This document shows positions 24,238 to 36,680 of a stretch of DNA of 64,000 nucleotides, piece by piece. Source of the stretch: Solen grandis (taxonomy: Eukaryota > Mollusca > Bivalvia > Adapedonta > Solenidae); the NCBI GenBank assembly GCA_021229015.1, contig CM037783.1, positions 1,394,725 to 1,458,724 of the forward strand, read 5' to 3'. A program made the position numbers and the translations under genes. The notes under the pieces are model-generated. The model ran no database searches. It had not been told where the DNA came from and worked only from the letters and a program-made list of their open reading frames with translations. Each line of letters opens with the position of its first letter. Position 1 is the first letter of the stretch.

Positions 24238-24265
24238 AATAAAAGATATTTTGCCATTTGTTTCT
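24238..24265 (+). terminator. Candidate polyadenylation signal
   Basis: AATAAA at 24238-24243 followed by a T-rich stretch (TTTGTTTCTTTTCTGGC) 12-30 bp downstream. It could end a ~4.7-kb DNAJC8 3' UTR that would include the 20373-21639 element. Other AATAAA hexamers exist nearer the stop, so the assignment is weak. Confidence 0.3.
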
Positions 24266-24759
24266 TTTCTGGCTTTCTCTCATCCCAACGTACCTTACAT
24301 GTTTGCAAGTAAATTTGGCGCTTGCATGAACTTTGTATATTGAAGTTGTTTATTTGATGTAATATTTTTAGTTTGAATTTCTCAAAGAATATGAGAGCTG
24401 TTGCAGCCACCCATGCATGGCCAGCTTGGTTTGTTCTCTTCTTCTTTCTTCTTTTATTGTAATGGCAAGCAATCATTTTCTGATTATAATGACCATATTT
24501 TAGACCTTTCCTACATGTGGGTCCTGTTTTTTGCTGAAGAGACTGCATCAGAAGAAACTGTCGTTGGATATAAGGGAGTTTGGGTGCAATACCGTAGCTC
24601 ATTTTCCAGGGAAAACCGGTACTGTGTACTCAAGAGTTCCCATAGCAACACCATTTTGCCGAGTGCCAGGCAAGGGTGCATCTGGTACCAATTTTATGTC
24701 GGGGGTTTGATGCAGTCACTGGAGGAGGTGCCATGGCTGAGATTTGAACCCCAGAGGAG

Positions 24760-24975
24760 GGTAAAGTCAGCGACTTTAACACTCACTCAGCCCCTCACTG
24801 TGTGGGTTTGAATCCACGCAGGGTCATTCGGATTTTCATGTGAGGAAGCCTTCCAGCTGGCTTGCAGTGGGTTGGTGGTTCTACCTGGATGCCTCCGTGC
24901 ATTGGAGGGTTTCCTCCACCTGTAATTAGCTGGACGTCGCTATATGACTGAAATGTAAACTCAAATAGTCAAGTC
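24760..24975 (+). repeat. SINE-like remnant of a second family
   Basis: GTGGGTTTGAATCCACGC is B-box-like and is followed by a body with TCATGTGAGGAAGCCTTCCA, GCTGGCTTGC, GGTGGTTCTACC and CCTCCACC. I recall this body as widespread in mollusc genomes, but it was not checked. Confidence 0.5.
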
Positions 24976-24984
24976 GAACCCCAG

Positions 24985-26040
24985 ACCTTGTTTTACATGC
25001 AAGTTAGTATCAATCTTATATCTCACATTCATGGGCATCAGACGAACAAGGTAAATTCACTTTTGACTAAATTTATTACAAGTAATTGTCCCTTCCTCAC
25101 TTTTTCTGGTTTATGTTTTACATGCAAGGTACTACTAGTATCAGACTTCTTTACAGAGAAAATTGGATTGACTTGAAACTTAATTAAGATGTTTATTTGC
25201 ATCAGTCTATCAGATCAAGACAGCTATTGATTTTATTGTAAATTATGACTCCTAATGGACTTAAGAAATTTGGGTTTTACATCTAAATATATCTTGGTAA
25301 CCAGCTATGCTCTTTGATTTGATACTTCAGTAAAGTCTTCAGAGGCATTCAACAAACAAGATAATTCTTGACCAAATTTGTTATGACCTTTTTTGTTTGC
25401 AACATGCGTTCATGCTTGAACCTCAGCAATTAGTTTGACTTGAACTCCATAAGTGTTCAGGGAAATCAAACCATCAAGTTAGGTAACTAGTGACTGAATT
25501 TATTTAAATTATGGCCCTTTTTGGACTTTGATATATTGATTTAAGTTTTGTTTGCAACTAAATTTGGTTCAACTTAAAAGCAGCAGAATAGCCAAGCAGC
25601 ACTGTCTTATGGACAGCTCTGGTTGACATAGAGCTACTTCAAGACAAGTGGCACCCTGACACCGGGCCAACCAGTTGCAGAACAACCCTTATTTGAAACT
25701 AAACCAAGAGCGATATACCAGTAGCAATTTTAGCATGACTTTTCCAAGAATATTTGAGCTTTTGCAATCCTCAACATTAACGTTTTTGCATGCAAGTCGC
25801 TATCAAGCTTAGATATCAATAACAATTAACGTTTTTGATTTAACAGTTTATGAATATGTTCAAGGGCATCAGACAACCATGGTAGATAACTTGCTTTTAA
25901 AAATTGGCCCTTTTCTAACTTAGATATTATGGTTAAAGTTTTGCATGCAAAGTATTATGTTCATGTCTCAGTAACTGGGATTGATTTTAGACTTCATAAA
26001 CATTTTCAGGGTGTCAGACTGTCAAGGTATATTATTTTTA
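24985..26040. repeat. Degenerate ~200-bp tandem-like repeats
   Basis: CATGCAAG followed by TATCA-type sequence, a CATCAGAC(G/A)A..AAGGTA motif and an AATTATGGCCC-like motif recur several times, for example near 24998, 25120, 25790 and 25945. A SINE fragment interrupts at about 25597-25745. Non-coding. Confidence 0.45.
25597..25745 (-). repeat. SINE fragment (1139 family)
   Basis: Contains the tail-proximal part: CCTGACACCGGGCCAACCAG and ACCCTTAT, then an AGCGATATACCAGTAGCAAT-like remnant. Both ends are lost. Confidence 0.55.
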
Positions 26041-27190
26041 TATGCCTGTCGAAGACGGGAAGTATTATGAACTCACATGAGACAGCTGGGCAGGCAGCGT
26101 CCGCTCTCTAACACATGAACTGATCTTCACCAAACCACATATGGCCGCAATATTTCGGTTACTCTTGGTAACCAGTCAGATTGTCTTAGATACTCCCGAG
26201 TTATGGCCCTTGAATTGGTGAAAAATTGTTCAATTAACAGTGTCTGCTCTATAACTTGAACAAACATGAACTGATATTTACTAAACTTGATCACAATGCA
26301 TATGGGCACAATATCTTGGTTCCTTTCGATAACCAGTCAGATTGTCCAAGACACTCCTGAATATGGCCCTTGAATTAATGAAAAATGGTTAAATTGACAG
26401 TGTCTGCTCTCTAATTCGAACAAACATAAACTGATCTTTACCAAATTTGGTCATAATATATCATATGGTCACAATATCACAGCCAAGTTTGATAACCAGC
26501 CTTTATATCCAAGATAATTTCAAGACAATCCGAAATTATGGCCCCTGAATTGTTGAAAAAACACTTAACAGTGTCCGCTCTCTCACTCAAATAATTGTGA
26601 ACCAATCTTTGCCAAACTTGGTCACAATAACTCAGCCAAATTCCATAACTAGCCTAAATGTCCCAGACACTCTGGAGTTATGGCCCTTAATTAAAAATTA
26701 CTAAAAGGTGTTCGCTCTCTAACAAACTTTATAACCAATTTTCATAAAAATTGGTCACATTGTGTTTGGTCACAATTATCTCAGCCAAATTTGATAACCA
26801 GCCTGAATGTCCCAGACAAGTTTGATTTACAGCCCTTGAATTGGTGAAAAATTGCTAAATGAACAGTGTCAGCTCTCTTATAAACATGAACTGATCTTGT
26901 CCAAACATGGTCACATCGTGAATGGGCACAATATTTCAACCAGGTTTGATAACCAGGCAAAATATCTTGAACACTCCAAAGCAACGGCACTTCAATTTAT
27001 GAAAAATAACAAAATTGTCTGCTCTCTAACACTGACAAATGTGAACCAATCTTTACCAAACTTTGTCACAATGTGTAATAGCACAGTACCTCAATTGTGT
27101 TTGAAAACTAGTCAGAAAAATATCCCAGGCACTCCAGAGTTACGACCCTTGAAATTGATAAAATTGCAGGACAATCGTATTTTGCAATAA
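26041..27190. repeat. Element with ~150-bp tandem units, about seven copies
   Basis: Starts with TATGCCTGTCGAAGACGGGA. The landmark GT(C/T)(C/T)GCTCTCTAAC recurs near 26097, 26241, 26401, 26573, 26710, 26867 and 27018, spacing 137-172 bp. Each unit also carries AACTGATCTT(T/C)ACCAAA, a TATGG(T/C)CACAATAT segment and a TTATGGCCCTTGAATT segment. Diverged units argue for an old insertion. The open frames here are accidental. Confidence 0.8.
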
Positions 27191-27344
27191 CCAGCTCTCT
27201 TATTGACTATTATATACAGGGTATGTGAAGGGCAAGAACTGAAATAGTTTTCATTTGATTTACCAACAAGCATTTAGAGCAATATGGAAGCTCTTGTTTG
27301 GGTTTAAGGTCCCACAAACAGTATTTTGGTCATTTGCAGACTAT

Positions 27345-27585
27345 GTCTACTTGAGAGAGATATAGTGCTGCCACATTGCAGTATCACGCCATATACATGG
27401 CATGATACTACACCCAATCACATTACCTGACACAGGGGTAACCAGTTCTGGAACTACCATTAACTACCAAGCGAGTGAGCAAAACCACTACAGTTTTTTA
27501 GGATTTTGGTATGTCGCAGCCTGGCATCATACCAACTACCTCCCGTTCCCAAGGCAGATGCTCCAACTATTCTGCCACTGGGGAC
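27345..27585 (-). repeat. tRNA-derived SINE, diverged copy
   Basis: Same family as 1139-1402: head region CCCAGTGGCAGAATAGTTGG on the minus strand, then GACATACCAAAATCCTAAAA, then the CATGCCATGTATATGGCGTG tail. Confidence 0.75.
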
Positions 27586-28576
27586 ATACCATGAAAAATA
27601 TTAAACTTGTGTTGCTATGGTCACATAAAAAACAAATCACACACAGATCTGCATCAGAATTTTAACATTTCTTCTTTTCATGATACAGGTACATTATGTG
27701 GAAATCTATGATCAAGACAAAATAAACACTCTTATTTTACAGCTTTAAGTTTGATTCTCACATAAAATACTATCTATTTACAACTTAGAAATAAATACAA
27801 CTTGGGAACTTGGCCATCGCATCCTATCATACAAGCTGCAAGCAAGTCATACTATAGCCTTGTTTCAAATGTCCATCGAGGATCCCTCTCAACTAGACTC
27901 AATACATTAATCATTCATCTCAAAGTACAAGTAAGAGAATCACCTCTGCTTGACTACATTGCATTGTCTCCCAAATAAAACTTAAAAAAAAAAAGCAGCA
28001 CAAACAAGAACAGTTACCTCTTAATTCCATTGTGCCAGATCAGACTGAAAAAACATTTTGACTCTAAAAAATTTATAGCGTTCCATCTTCAACTCAGGAG
28101 GAATAGCAAACGTTATAAAATCTTATGAGCCTGTTAACTTGCAAACTGATAAGGTTTTATATGGGTTGCAGAGGTTATTTCAATTAACAGACAACTCATT
28201 AAAAAGGTAATAACCTGTACTGTAATATAAATCAATATATCTGATTCATTTACAAGTAGATATTTAACTAGGAAAGATGCTATGGCAGACAAACACAGAT
28301 TCTCCACTTGCCTACTGAGAGGAATGATCTTTAAACACTGTCTATTTAACATTAAAAATCGTCGATGGGTTCATTTGAAATCTCATTCTTAAACATATTT
28401 ATACATGGGTGAACTTACGGGATATAAAATTAGCATACACTTTGCATATGTTGAATCCGGTGAAAGTCTCCTATGGCAGCAGGGGCCTGCTGGTTTACAT
28501 TACATTGATATGATATTGGCGGCGGAATCTTACATCTGACACCGAGACCAAGCCAGTCGCTTTTCTCAAACACACT

Positions 28577-28600
28577 GCCTCTCTCTCTCTCTCTCTCTCA
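28577..28600. repeat. (CT)n microsatellite
   Basis: About eleven CT dinucleotides. Confidence 0.9.
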
Positions 28601-29001
28601 ACACCATGCTATGAAAGGCTCATCTCTCCCATGTGCAGCCATGCCCCATTCTTCAATCTTCATGTGGGGAAACAGAACCAGAAATGGAAAAAGATGGCTG
28701 CAGTACACTAAATAAGTTTGAATCGTAAAAAAAAATGACCCAATTTCTCTCAAGATATTAAATGAATTATGTTAACTCCATGTGAATTAAACTCAATCTG
28801 GTACCCTGATAAATCTGTCAAATATCGAAAGCATCCTCTGTCCACAGCTAACAAAATTCATGCAATGAAGTAAGAAATAGGATAAGAAACAAAACACTTT
28901 CTTTAAATCATACCGGAAAAGTGATGTGATTATTTGTATGTAAAATGCATATATCAAGGTAGTATACAAGATAATAAGCAATTTACAAATGTTGTAATGG
29001 A

Positions 29002-29325
29002 CATCCAGACTTCGCGAAAGGCAAAAAAATTGGTCAGACATTTGGTCTGACAAGTACAAAAGTTTTGTCAGACCAAAAGAAAATCACAAAAAAAAACAAA
29101 TGAGAAAATATTCAGATATCTAGTTTAAGTCTTTTTTCAGGTATATTTAATTAATATATATAGTTTTAGCCAATTAAATATTTAGAATACAAGAATCAAG
29201 CAAGATAAGTATATAACAAGCAAGTCATCTGGAATGAGGAGAAGCATTATCTATCAGACTGAGATGAAATCTGTCTGACATGTCTGCCGGTCTGACACCC
29301 TTTGCGAAGTCTGCACATCTAGACA
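29002..29325. mobile_element. Possible MITE with CAGACTTCGCGAAAGG ends
   Basis: The left end CCAGACTTCGCGAAAGG is matched in inverted orientation by CCCTTTGCGAAGTCTGCACA near the right end. GGTCAGACATTTGGTCTGAC and further TCTGAC motifs lie inside. About 320 bp. Confidence 0.6.
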
Positions 29326-30508
29326 CATCTCGTTGAATTAAAATAAGCTACTCCAATTATGACTTTCTTCTGACAAAATTTTAGTTGGTTAATTGATATA
29401 ACTTAAGAACGTTAAGAAAACGCAAAATTCACTAATGTCCACATTAACATCTGTCAATCCAGAATCTGAGAAAAATTTAAAAAAGCCATTAAACTGCAGC
29501 ATGACGGAAGGCGATGATACTGGAAAAAAAAATTATCCTCATTTTCAACAGAAAATGGAGTATTCAAGTGTAAAACAAGGTCAGCTTGTAAATTACTCAC
29601 AGACAGGTCTGTTTTTAAGCAGGTTGCATTGTTAACTTAAATGGTATCTCTCAAGCTAAGGGTTAAAGTTGATGTTTTCATATACTGTATATATACTGTG
29701 TGCATGTGTGTGCAAAATTCTACATTTGTATATGTATACCAATTCAATACAAAATACTCAAGTATACTGATTAACACAAAATATAAAACCCAAATGATAA
29801 AATAATGATTACAAATACCTCATCTTTCCGCTCCATTGTGGAACCTGTTAAAACCCAGGCCACATTTAAGAAGAAAATCAGATAATAATGCTTTGACATT
29901 ATGTGAGGCACAAACAAGTATTAACAATAACCAAACAGAGGGAAGGCAGAAAGTACCACACATGATTTAGCCCTTCAAACTTGTGTCCAATAAACAATGA
30001 TGAACAGAATAAATTTCTAACAGCAGACTGCCCAAACATGAAACATCTCCAGATAGATAGGAGCAGCCTCAGAGAGCAATATGTTTGGAGAACTACAGAC
30101 CCTGTGATCTTTGGACTCAGGGTCTGGTTTGTTATTTCTAACTCTCCAATGAAAATTTCTCCCAATATGATGTGAAAAACTCCAAGAAAAAATAATGCAT
30201 GAAAAAGTTGGAAACAGAACAGGAAATGGCCCCAAGAGTGAAAATCATGTATATATGATGCAGGAATAAATGCAGTCTGTTATGTATCTCCTAATTCATT
30301 ACAATCTAACACTCCTTATCTTATAAAATCTTATACTAGTAGTGAGAATTTCTCTTTGAGAACAGTCACTCTTAACATCTGGGCTCTCAATCCTAGACTC
30401 TTGATTCTAGTGTTGATGTTAATCCTTTAAGATTACCAGTATATGGGATGAATCCAAATTGAAAAATATCACTGCAAATGTAAAGGCAACTGGATGGGAG
30501 GATATATC

Positions 30509-30736
30509 TTAACCCTTTCCCTCATATAGACTCATTTTGACGCACTCAAATAGGTACCACATAAAGCCTGATCTGCAGAAAACCACAATTAAACCTTACC
30601 AAATTTAATTAAAAAATCCTCATTTCCAGACCACTGAGGAGCAGCGAACAGCATAAAACCTGACTCGCAGGCTGATCTGGTTTTATGCTGTTCGCATAGG
30701 TCTTTTCATGGTTTCCTCTATGAGGGAAAGGGTTAA
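30509..30736. mobile_element. TTAA-ended palindromic MITE, copy 2
   Basis: Same family and same 18-bp TIR as 15254-15495. It is shorter because about 12 bp of the central CAGCCTGCGAGTTA segment are missing, which removes one arm of the inner hairpin. Confidence 0.9.
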
Positions 30737-31188
30737 AAGGTCATATCCCTCAGATAACATCACTCTGAACAAAAGTAAACACTTCTCTGGCTTTCTAGGA
30801 AAGCACATTTAAACATCTGTCTGATAAAAGGTTTCCATCATACATAAAATATCATTTCCAAATTCCTTTTAAAAGAAAAATAGACAAAATACAGAAACTA
30901 AAGTAATGGAATGGTTGCAGACATTTTTGCCATTTAATAAAAATCTCAACACACATCTTTTCTGAACATAATCATCATACTCAGTCTTTTGGAGCAATTA
31001 AGAATCATTCATAGTAAAATGTTCACATCTACAATTAGGAAGCCTTTAGACTGCAAAGAGGTAGATTTTTGTGCCCAATCCAGTCTGCAAATTTAAAATT
31101 AGCTTCCAAAATGAAAAAAAAAAAGAGAAGAGAAAGAAAACAAGTTTCAATTTCCCATGCTAGCAACAAAATACAAGACAGGGAAATA

Positions 31189-31307
31189 CAAGAGTGTTCT
31201 CTGGTACATGTGTCACCTGCTGAAGCGAAACGGAAAAGTGTGACGGACAGATAGACGACAGAAAAGTGATCCCTTTGTCACCTCTGCTTACAGCAGGTGA
31301 CACAAAA
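31189..31307 (+). mobile_element. CAAGAG-type short palindromic element, TGTCACCTGCTG family
   Basis: Starts CAAGAGTGTTCTCTGGTACA, then TGTCACCTGCTGAAGCG, GTGACGGACAGATAGACGAC, AAAGTGATCCC, and ends CAGCAGGTGACACAAAA. The arms pair over about 13 bp. Confidence 0.85.
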
Positions 31308-32923
31308 AGTATTGTCCCACGAATTAAATACTTAAATATTTTAGTGCTTAGATGAGCTAATAAATGAGCAGATTACCAACATATGAAATATTTAACAGCA
31401 GGTGTTCAGCATACAGACACTAGTTCCTCTAAATATTGATTGTGCAAGGTACAGTAATAAAATGAAGAACATATACTTGGTTTTACCCCTGGAGCAGCTT
31501 AAATATTCCTCCAATTTGAATTCTCCACATGAAAGTCAACAAAATTATAGTTACATTTGTATGAAGACCTAATCATTTATTAAAACAACAGAAACTGTTT
31601 TGAAACCTGTAAAAGATAATTATCTGACATTTACTGTCTTCTTACATGACAAAAATCTATAATTGTGATACACACAATCATTTAATGGATATTTGATAAG
31701 CATGATATACCTAATGCCCTAGCTTTGGCTACATTAGAGCTTAATGATCATATTTGGGACAATTCGAGGCACAGAGGCCATTCAAAATTCAATCTCCCAA
31801 ACCCACATCCAAGAGACAAACAAAACAGCATCCACATAACAAACTTACTAAACAGCATCCACGAGACAAACTTAACAGATCTGGTATGAAAAGTTTTGTC
31901 CTTTTTTTTCCCCCTCCAAGTTAACAAATGATATGGGGAAGTCCTATTATACATGCAGGTTGATACAAATCTTTAAAAGTTAGTATTGCAAAACTTTTCC
32001 AGAAGGTGGAAATAAACAGTTTCTTTTTCAACCCTTTACCATGCAGGAGCTAAAAAGAAGAGATCTATACAACCAGTAATTCGATGACTGATCAGGTTTT
32101 ATGCTGAAAGCTAAACCTCAGTTCATAATAGAGAACACAGTAACATCTGTTCTAACTTGTGACAGAAAGTGTCTTCCCTCTTGCCTGGGTTTTCTTCATT
32201 ACATCAGAGTTAAGAGAGTATCTGTGTACAGATAAATCCTGACAGACAGCAATGGACTTTGTATGTAAATAAACAACACATACACATATATGGCCTGCCT
32301 GACATTTATCCCATAGTTAATTTAAGATGTTTCCCTTCTACCACTTGGAAATGCTATATTACAACTTGTTTGACCACAGAAAATCCAATTCAGACTGAAA
32401 CCAAATGTCAGGTCAAGATGTAAAGGGTTATGTACCAGATACTGATGGTAGCCAGCAATATAAAAGCCAATCAGTCTGCCAGGCAAACCCGGTTTCTATT
32501 GGACACCTTGCCCAATTTCCTGTTAACTGCAATGTGGTTAATAGTTGAACATGTGGTACATTTCACAACCAGATTCTGAAATTAGCCATTATCATTATGC
32601 TTTAAATCAACAGAAATGTGACACAGTAAGTGTATACTTCAACAAATATTTCGAAACACAACAAAAACAATGCAATGAAAACTTGCATACTGAGATCAAA
32701 AGCATATGGTTTTTTAAAGGAAAAAAGTCATCATTATATCTAACTGAATTCTGAATGACCACCTAGTGATGCAATGGGAAACTTGAATTTAACATGTGTC
32801 TTCACTCACATATGAACAACCTATGAACAATGATGTTCAGTTTTTTTCTGGAGAAATGATTTCGGAGGTAACAACCCCTTAACTATATTCACTCTCAAAC
32901 AGAACTGCCTTTCAGTGCATCAC

Positions 32924-33119
32924 TCAACCCTTTACCACTCAGCAGCTGCACCATAAATAACCACTTCAGACTTTGAAATTGTCACTCAGAACAGGCTTTA
33001 CAAGTCCACTCCTCATCTCAATGTTAGTGTGAAGAAGAGAACCGTATAAAACCTGAAAGCCTTGAAGATTTATCTGGTCACTTAGGTTCAATTTGCTCTC
33101 TTGAGGAGTAATGGGTTAA
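32924..33119. mobile_element. Possible MITE with AACCCTTTAC / GGGTTAA ends
   Basis: Left end CAACCCTTTACCACTC, right end GGAGTAATGGGTTAAG. These are weakly inverted and resemble the TTAACCC termini of the 15254 family, but the interior is different. Confidence 0.4.
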
Positions 33120-33734
33120 GGTCACAATATGAATTATAAATCAGTTGAGAACAAGAGAGTAAGAGATATCCAGACATTCAGCAGACATGCATGTACATAC
33201 AAGACTGATCACAGCTACTTAGGCTACAATGTTTGGCAGCCAGGCCACTGTGGTCAAACTCATTGGCCACACCAAATTGACAATTGGAAAATATGTAAGC
33301 ACCACAGAATGTATTTGGTTCATTGTCTCCAGCTACAAACAGTACCACAAATATGCTCACAATACTACCTTGGCATTAGACACACTCCTTCCTTTATTCT
33401 GAACTGCCACTATTTTAATTCTTCTCCATATTTGTCCTTCTCTCAAGCACACATCTAAGTCACAAGCATGTTTCAAGCACACCCACCTGTGTAAGGCACA
33501 ATACCAATGTACCATGCAGGAAAGCCAATGTAAGTGTCTAAATCCAAGCAATCTCCAAGAGCGAATTTTATGTAACTTCACATACTGAGCTAATATGATA
33601 GGTAGAAGAGCAGTTATCTTTTTGAGTCTCGTCTAAAAAAGTGATCAGTTTGTATAATATAAAGAAAACAAGAAACAGGTCAAATAACAAACCAGGTTTT
33701 CAAGTGTTGCCCAAGGCAAGCTAATATATTTTTT

Positions 33735-34000
33735 TAGTAACAGTGACTTTGACCCTACTGACCTGAAAATCAATCACAATCTTCCTTTTCCCATAAAGTA
33801 TCTTTATACTAAATCTTATCATCATACCTTACTAATAAAAGAAGTTACTTGACAGAAACGAAAAATCTATTTCTAGTAACAGTTACTTTCACCCTATCAT
33901 CCTGGAAATCAATCCAAATCTTTCCCTTCCCATATTAGAGGTACCTATCTACCTACCAAGTATGAAAATGTCTCTCTATTTTAAAAAGAGATATTTGATG
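33735..34000. repeat. Two ~140-bp direct repeat units
   Basis: AGTAACAGTGACTTTGACCCTA with GAAAATCAATC and CTTTTCCCATA recurs about 145 bp later as AGTAACAGTTACTTTCACCCTA with GGAAATCAATC and CCTTCCCATA. The second lacks an obvious third neighbour. Confidence 0.65.
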
Positions 34001-34728
34001 AAACAAAATGTTTGACACCCGCCTGCTCAACAACATACCCCATTCTAATAATAACCAAAATTTTCATTGAAAACCAAGAAAGATCAGTCATTTAATTAAA
34101 AGCCTGTTTAAAAGTTACAGGATTTCAATTTTCATGATACAAATATGAAAATAGTTGAAGCTTTGTAGGTCTTTTTTAAACAAGGATATCATAAAAATGT
34201 ACAAAGCAAAGGGAAACACATCATGGTGGGAATACTTACAATCTAAGTTAAATAGATTGAAATGTTATTTCATTGACACATAGATATCAAAGTACTGAAA
34301 TAATGGAATGGGAAGCCTTGTATGAACACTATTAAAATCTAGATTTTTATCTACATTACCAATGCTTGACCAACTCAATTTATCAGACCCCATCTACCAC
34401 AGAAATAAGCAAATGTGTCCGGACGACATTGCAGACCCATTACACTGGCTTTCCCCCAAGATAACAACACACTCACTTGCCTATGCACAAAACTCAAATA
34501 TTCTTTTAAACAACAAAAAAAAACTGTTCATGATTTCCACATGTGTAACAATAACAATTATTACTGAATTATCGCAGACTGTACAAAACAAGATGATTGT
34601 GTAGATACTGTGTTTGAAATGAATGTGTTTCCACCCTGAAACTTGTGTTAACATCTCTGTGTATTAGGACGACCTCCACCTGGTCAAGAGTCAGTTCCCA
34701 TTTTATCCACACACCACTTACTTCCCAT

Positions 34729-34947
34729 TTAACCCTTAACCTAGTATGCTGTTTTATACTGCAGTATACAACAGAGAGGCCCCCATTAGAATGAAATAAA
34801 TTATCGCAGTCCAGATTGAACAGTGTAATCTCCTCATGTAAGATATTCTACTGATTAGCTAACAGTGTAAACCTGATATGTCTGTACACTGATCTTCTTT
34901 CTAACTATTGCATTCTTTTATTTCCAAGTTCACATGTAAAGGGTTAA
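34729..34947. mobile_element. Possible MITE with TTAACCCTTAA end
   Basis: Left end TTAACCCTTAACC and right end CATGTAAAGGGTTAA face each other over 219 bp. The interior has TGTTTTATACTGCAGTATA, a short palindrome. Terminal match to the 15254 family is limited to the outer bases. Confidence 0.45.
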
Positions 34948-35039
34948 AATGGGTCAAAGCTTTACTTCATCCCCTGCTCAACCATACCTGTGCACTCACT
35001 ATAAAATTCAGTTCTCAATATTTCTATATTAATAATATA

Positions 35040-35953
35040 CAGTGAAACCTCATTAGTCCGGACACTTTGGTCCTTGTTTAAATTTCCGGATTAATGAATT
35101 TTCCGTATTAATGAATCAATCCATATCTCTCTTCTTCTTTTTTCTTTCTTTCTTTCATACTTTCTCATTGTACACTGTGTGTGTGTGTGTGTGTGTTTAT
35201 GTTTGTTTTCCATTAATAATAATTATATTTAAAATTATATGCTTAGGACTATATATGATTATGTATTTAAATTGATGTTTACAAATGATGGTTTAATTTT
35301 ATTTAGATCCATCCTTGACATCAGCATTCTTTAAGAGAAGAAAAAGACACCTTAAGTAGGTGACAGCATAAATGTGACCCATTTCTTGTTCTGCATTCGT
35401 GAGCAAAATGAATTGGATTTAATTATTTTAGCCAAAACAGTCACAAACACATGAATATTAAATGTACGCACTGGAAACAAAACATATGAACAAAATACGA
35501 TATAAAGGATGGTTGGCTTTTCTGTCTCTTTTTACAGCATACATCTGCAGCTGTGAATAAATTTTACCTTCTTCACTCGCTAGTTATATATGTAGCTTGC
35601 GGCTATACCAGCCCTTAATTGCCCCCTGTTCTCTGGACTGATTAGTGTGAAGCGCTCGCGGCTATGTGTAAATAATCTGCAGGTGACACTTCTATAACAG
35701 TCACGCGCAAAGAGTAGTCCGAATGATGTCTAAAAATAGTAGGTGGGAAATCCAGTCTGAACTGGTACCCGGATTATCGAGTCATTTTAAATAGCAAATG
35801 GAAGATTGGTTCCCAAAATGGATGTCCGGATCCGGAACGCGAATTTCCGTATTATCGAATTATTTTTACGTTGTGGAAATCCGTTCCAAGAGAAAAGTGT
35901 CCGGATGGCGAGGTTTCCGGAATAATGGAGCCCGGACTAACGAGGTTTCACTG
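35040..35953. mobile_element. Tc1/mariner (pogo/Tigger)-like non-autonomous element
   Basis: Termini CAGTGAAACCTCATTAGTCC and the near-exact reverse complement GGACTAACGAGGTTTCACTG at 35934-35953, flanked by TA on both sides (35038-35039, 35954-35955). CCGGA-rich subterminal sequence lies at both ends. The TA duplication and CAGTG start fit pogo-type elements. No DDE transposase frame remains. A (GT)n run sits at about 35176-35197. Confidence 0.85.
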
Positions 35954-35963
35954 TATATTTATA

Positions 35964-36680
35964 CAAGAGGGCCATGATGGCCCTGAATCGCTCACCTGAT
36001 TATAAAAGAGCAACATATGTTGGATTTTTCATATTGACCTACTTTTTGACATCACATGACCCACTTCTGAGCTTGACCAAGATTTATGGAAACAGACATT
36101 CCGACCAATTTTCATGAAGATTGGGCCAAAAATATGGCCTCTAGAGTGTTAACAAGGTTTTTCAAAGATTTGACCTCATGACCTACTTTTTGACCCCACA
36201 TGACCCAAATTCGAACCTGTCCAAGATTTTATTTATGGAAACAAACATTCTGACAAAGTTTCATAAAGATTGGGCCAAAAATGTGGCCTCTAGAGTGTTA
36301 ACAAGGTTTTTCTAAGATTTGACCTCATGACCTACTTTTTGACCCCACATGACCCAAATTCGAACCTGTCCAAGATTTTATGGAAACAAACATTCTGACC
36401 AGGTTTCATAAAGATTGGACCAAAAATGTGGCTTCTAGAGAGTTAACAAGGTTTTTCTAAGATTTGACCTCATGACCTACTTTTTGACCCCACATGACCC
36501 AATTTCAAACTTGTCCAAGATTTAATGGAGACAAACATTCTGACCAAGTTTCATGAAGACTGGCCAAAAAATATGGCCTCTAGAGTGTTAACAAGCCAAA
36601 TTGTTGACGACGCACGTCGCACGCTGGACGAAGGGCGATCACAAAAGCTCACCTTGAGCACGTTGTGCTCAGGTAAGCTA
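35964..36680 (+). mobile_element. CAAGAG/AGCTCACCT element, copy B
   Basis: Starts CAAGAGGGCCATGATGGCCC then TGAATCGCTCACCTGA. Four units of about 148 bp carry GACCTACTTTTTGACCCCAC, TTATGGAAACAAACATTCTG and TGGCCTCTAGAGTGTTAACA. A GC-rich stretch GACGACGCACGTCGCACG follows. It ends with the hairpin AGCTCACCTTGAGCACGTTG / TGCTCAGGTAAGCTA. Its left end lies 10 bp beyond the right end of the pogo-like element. Confidence 0.85.
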
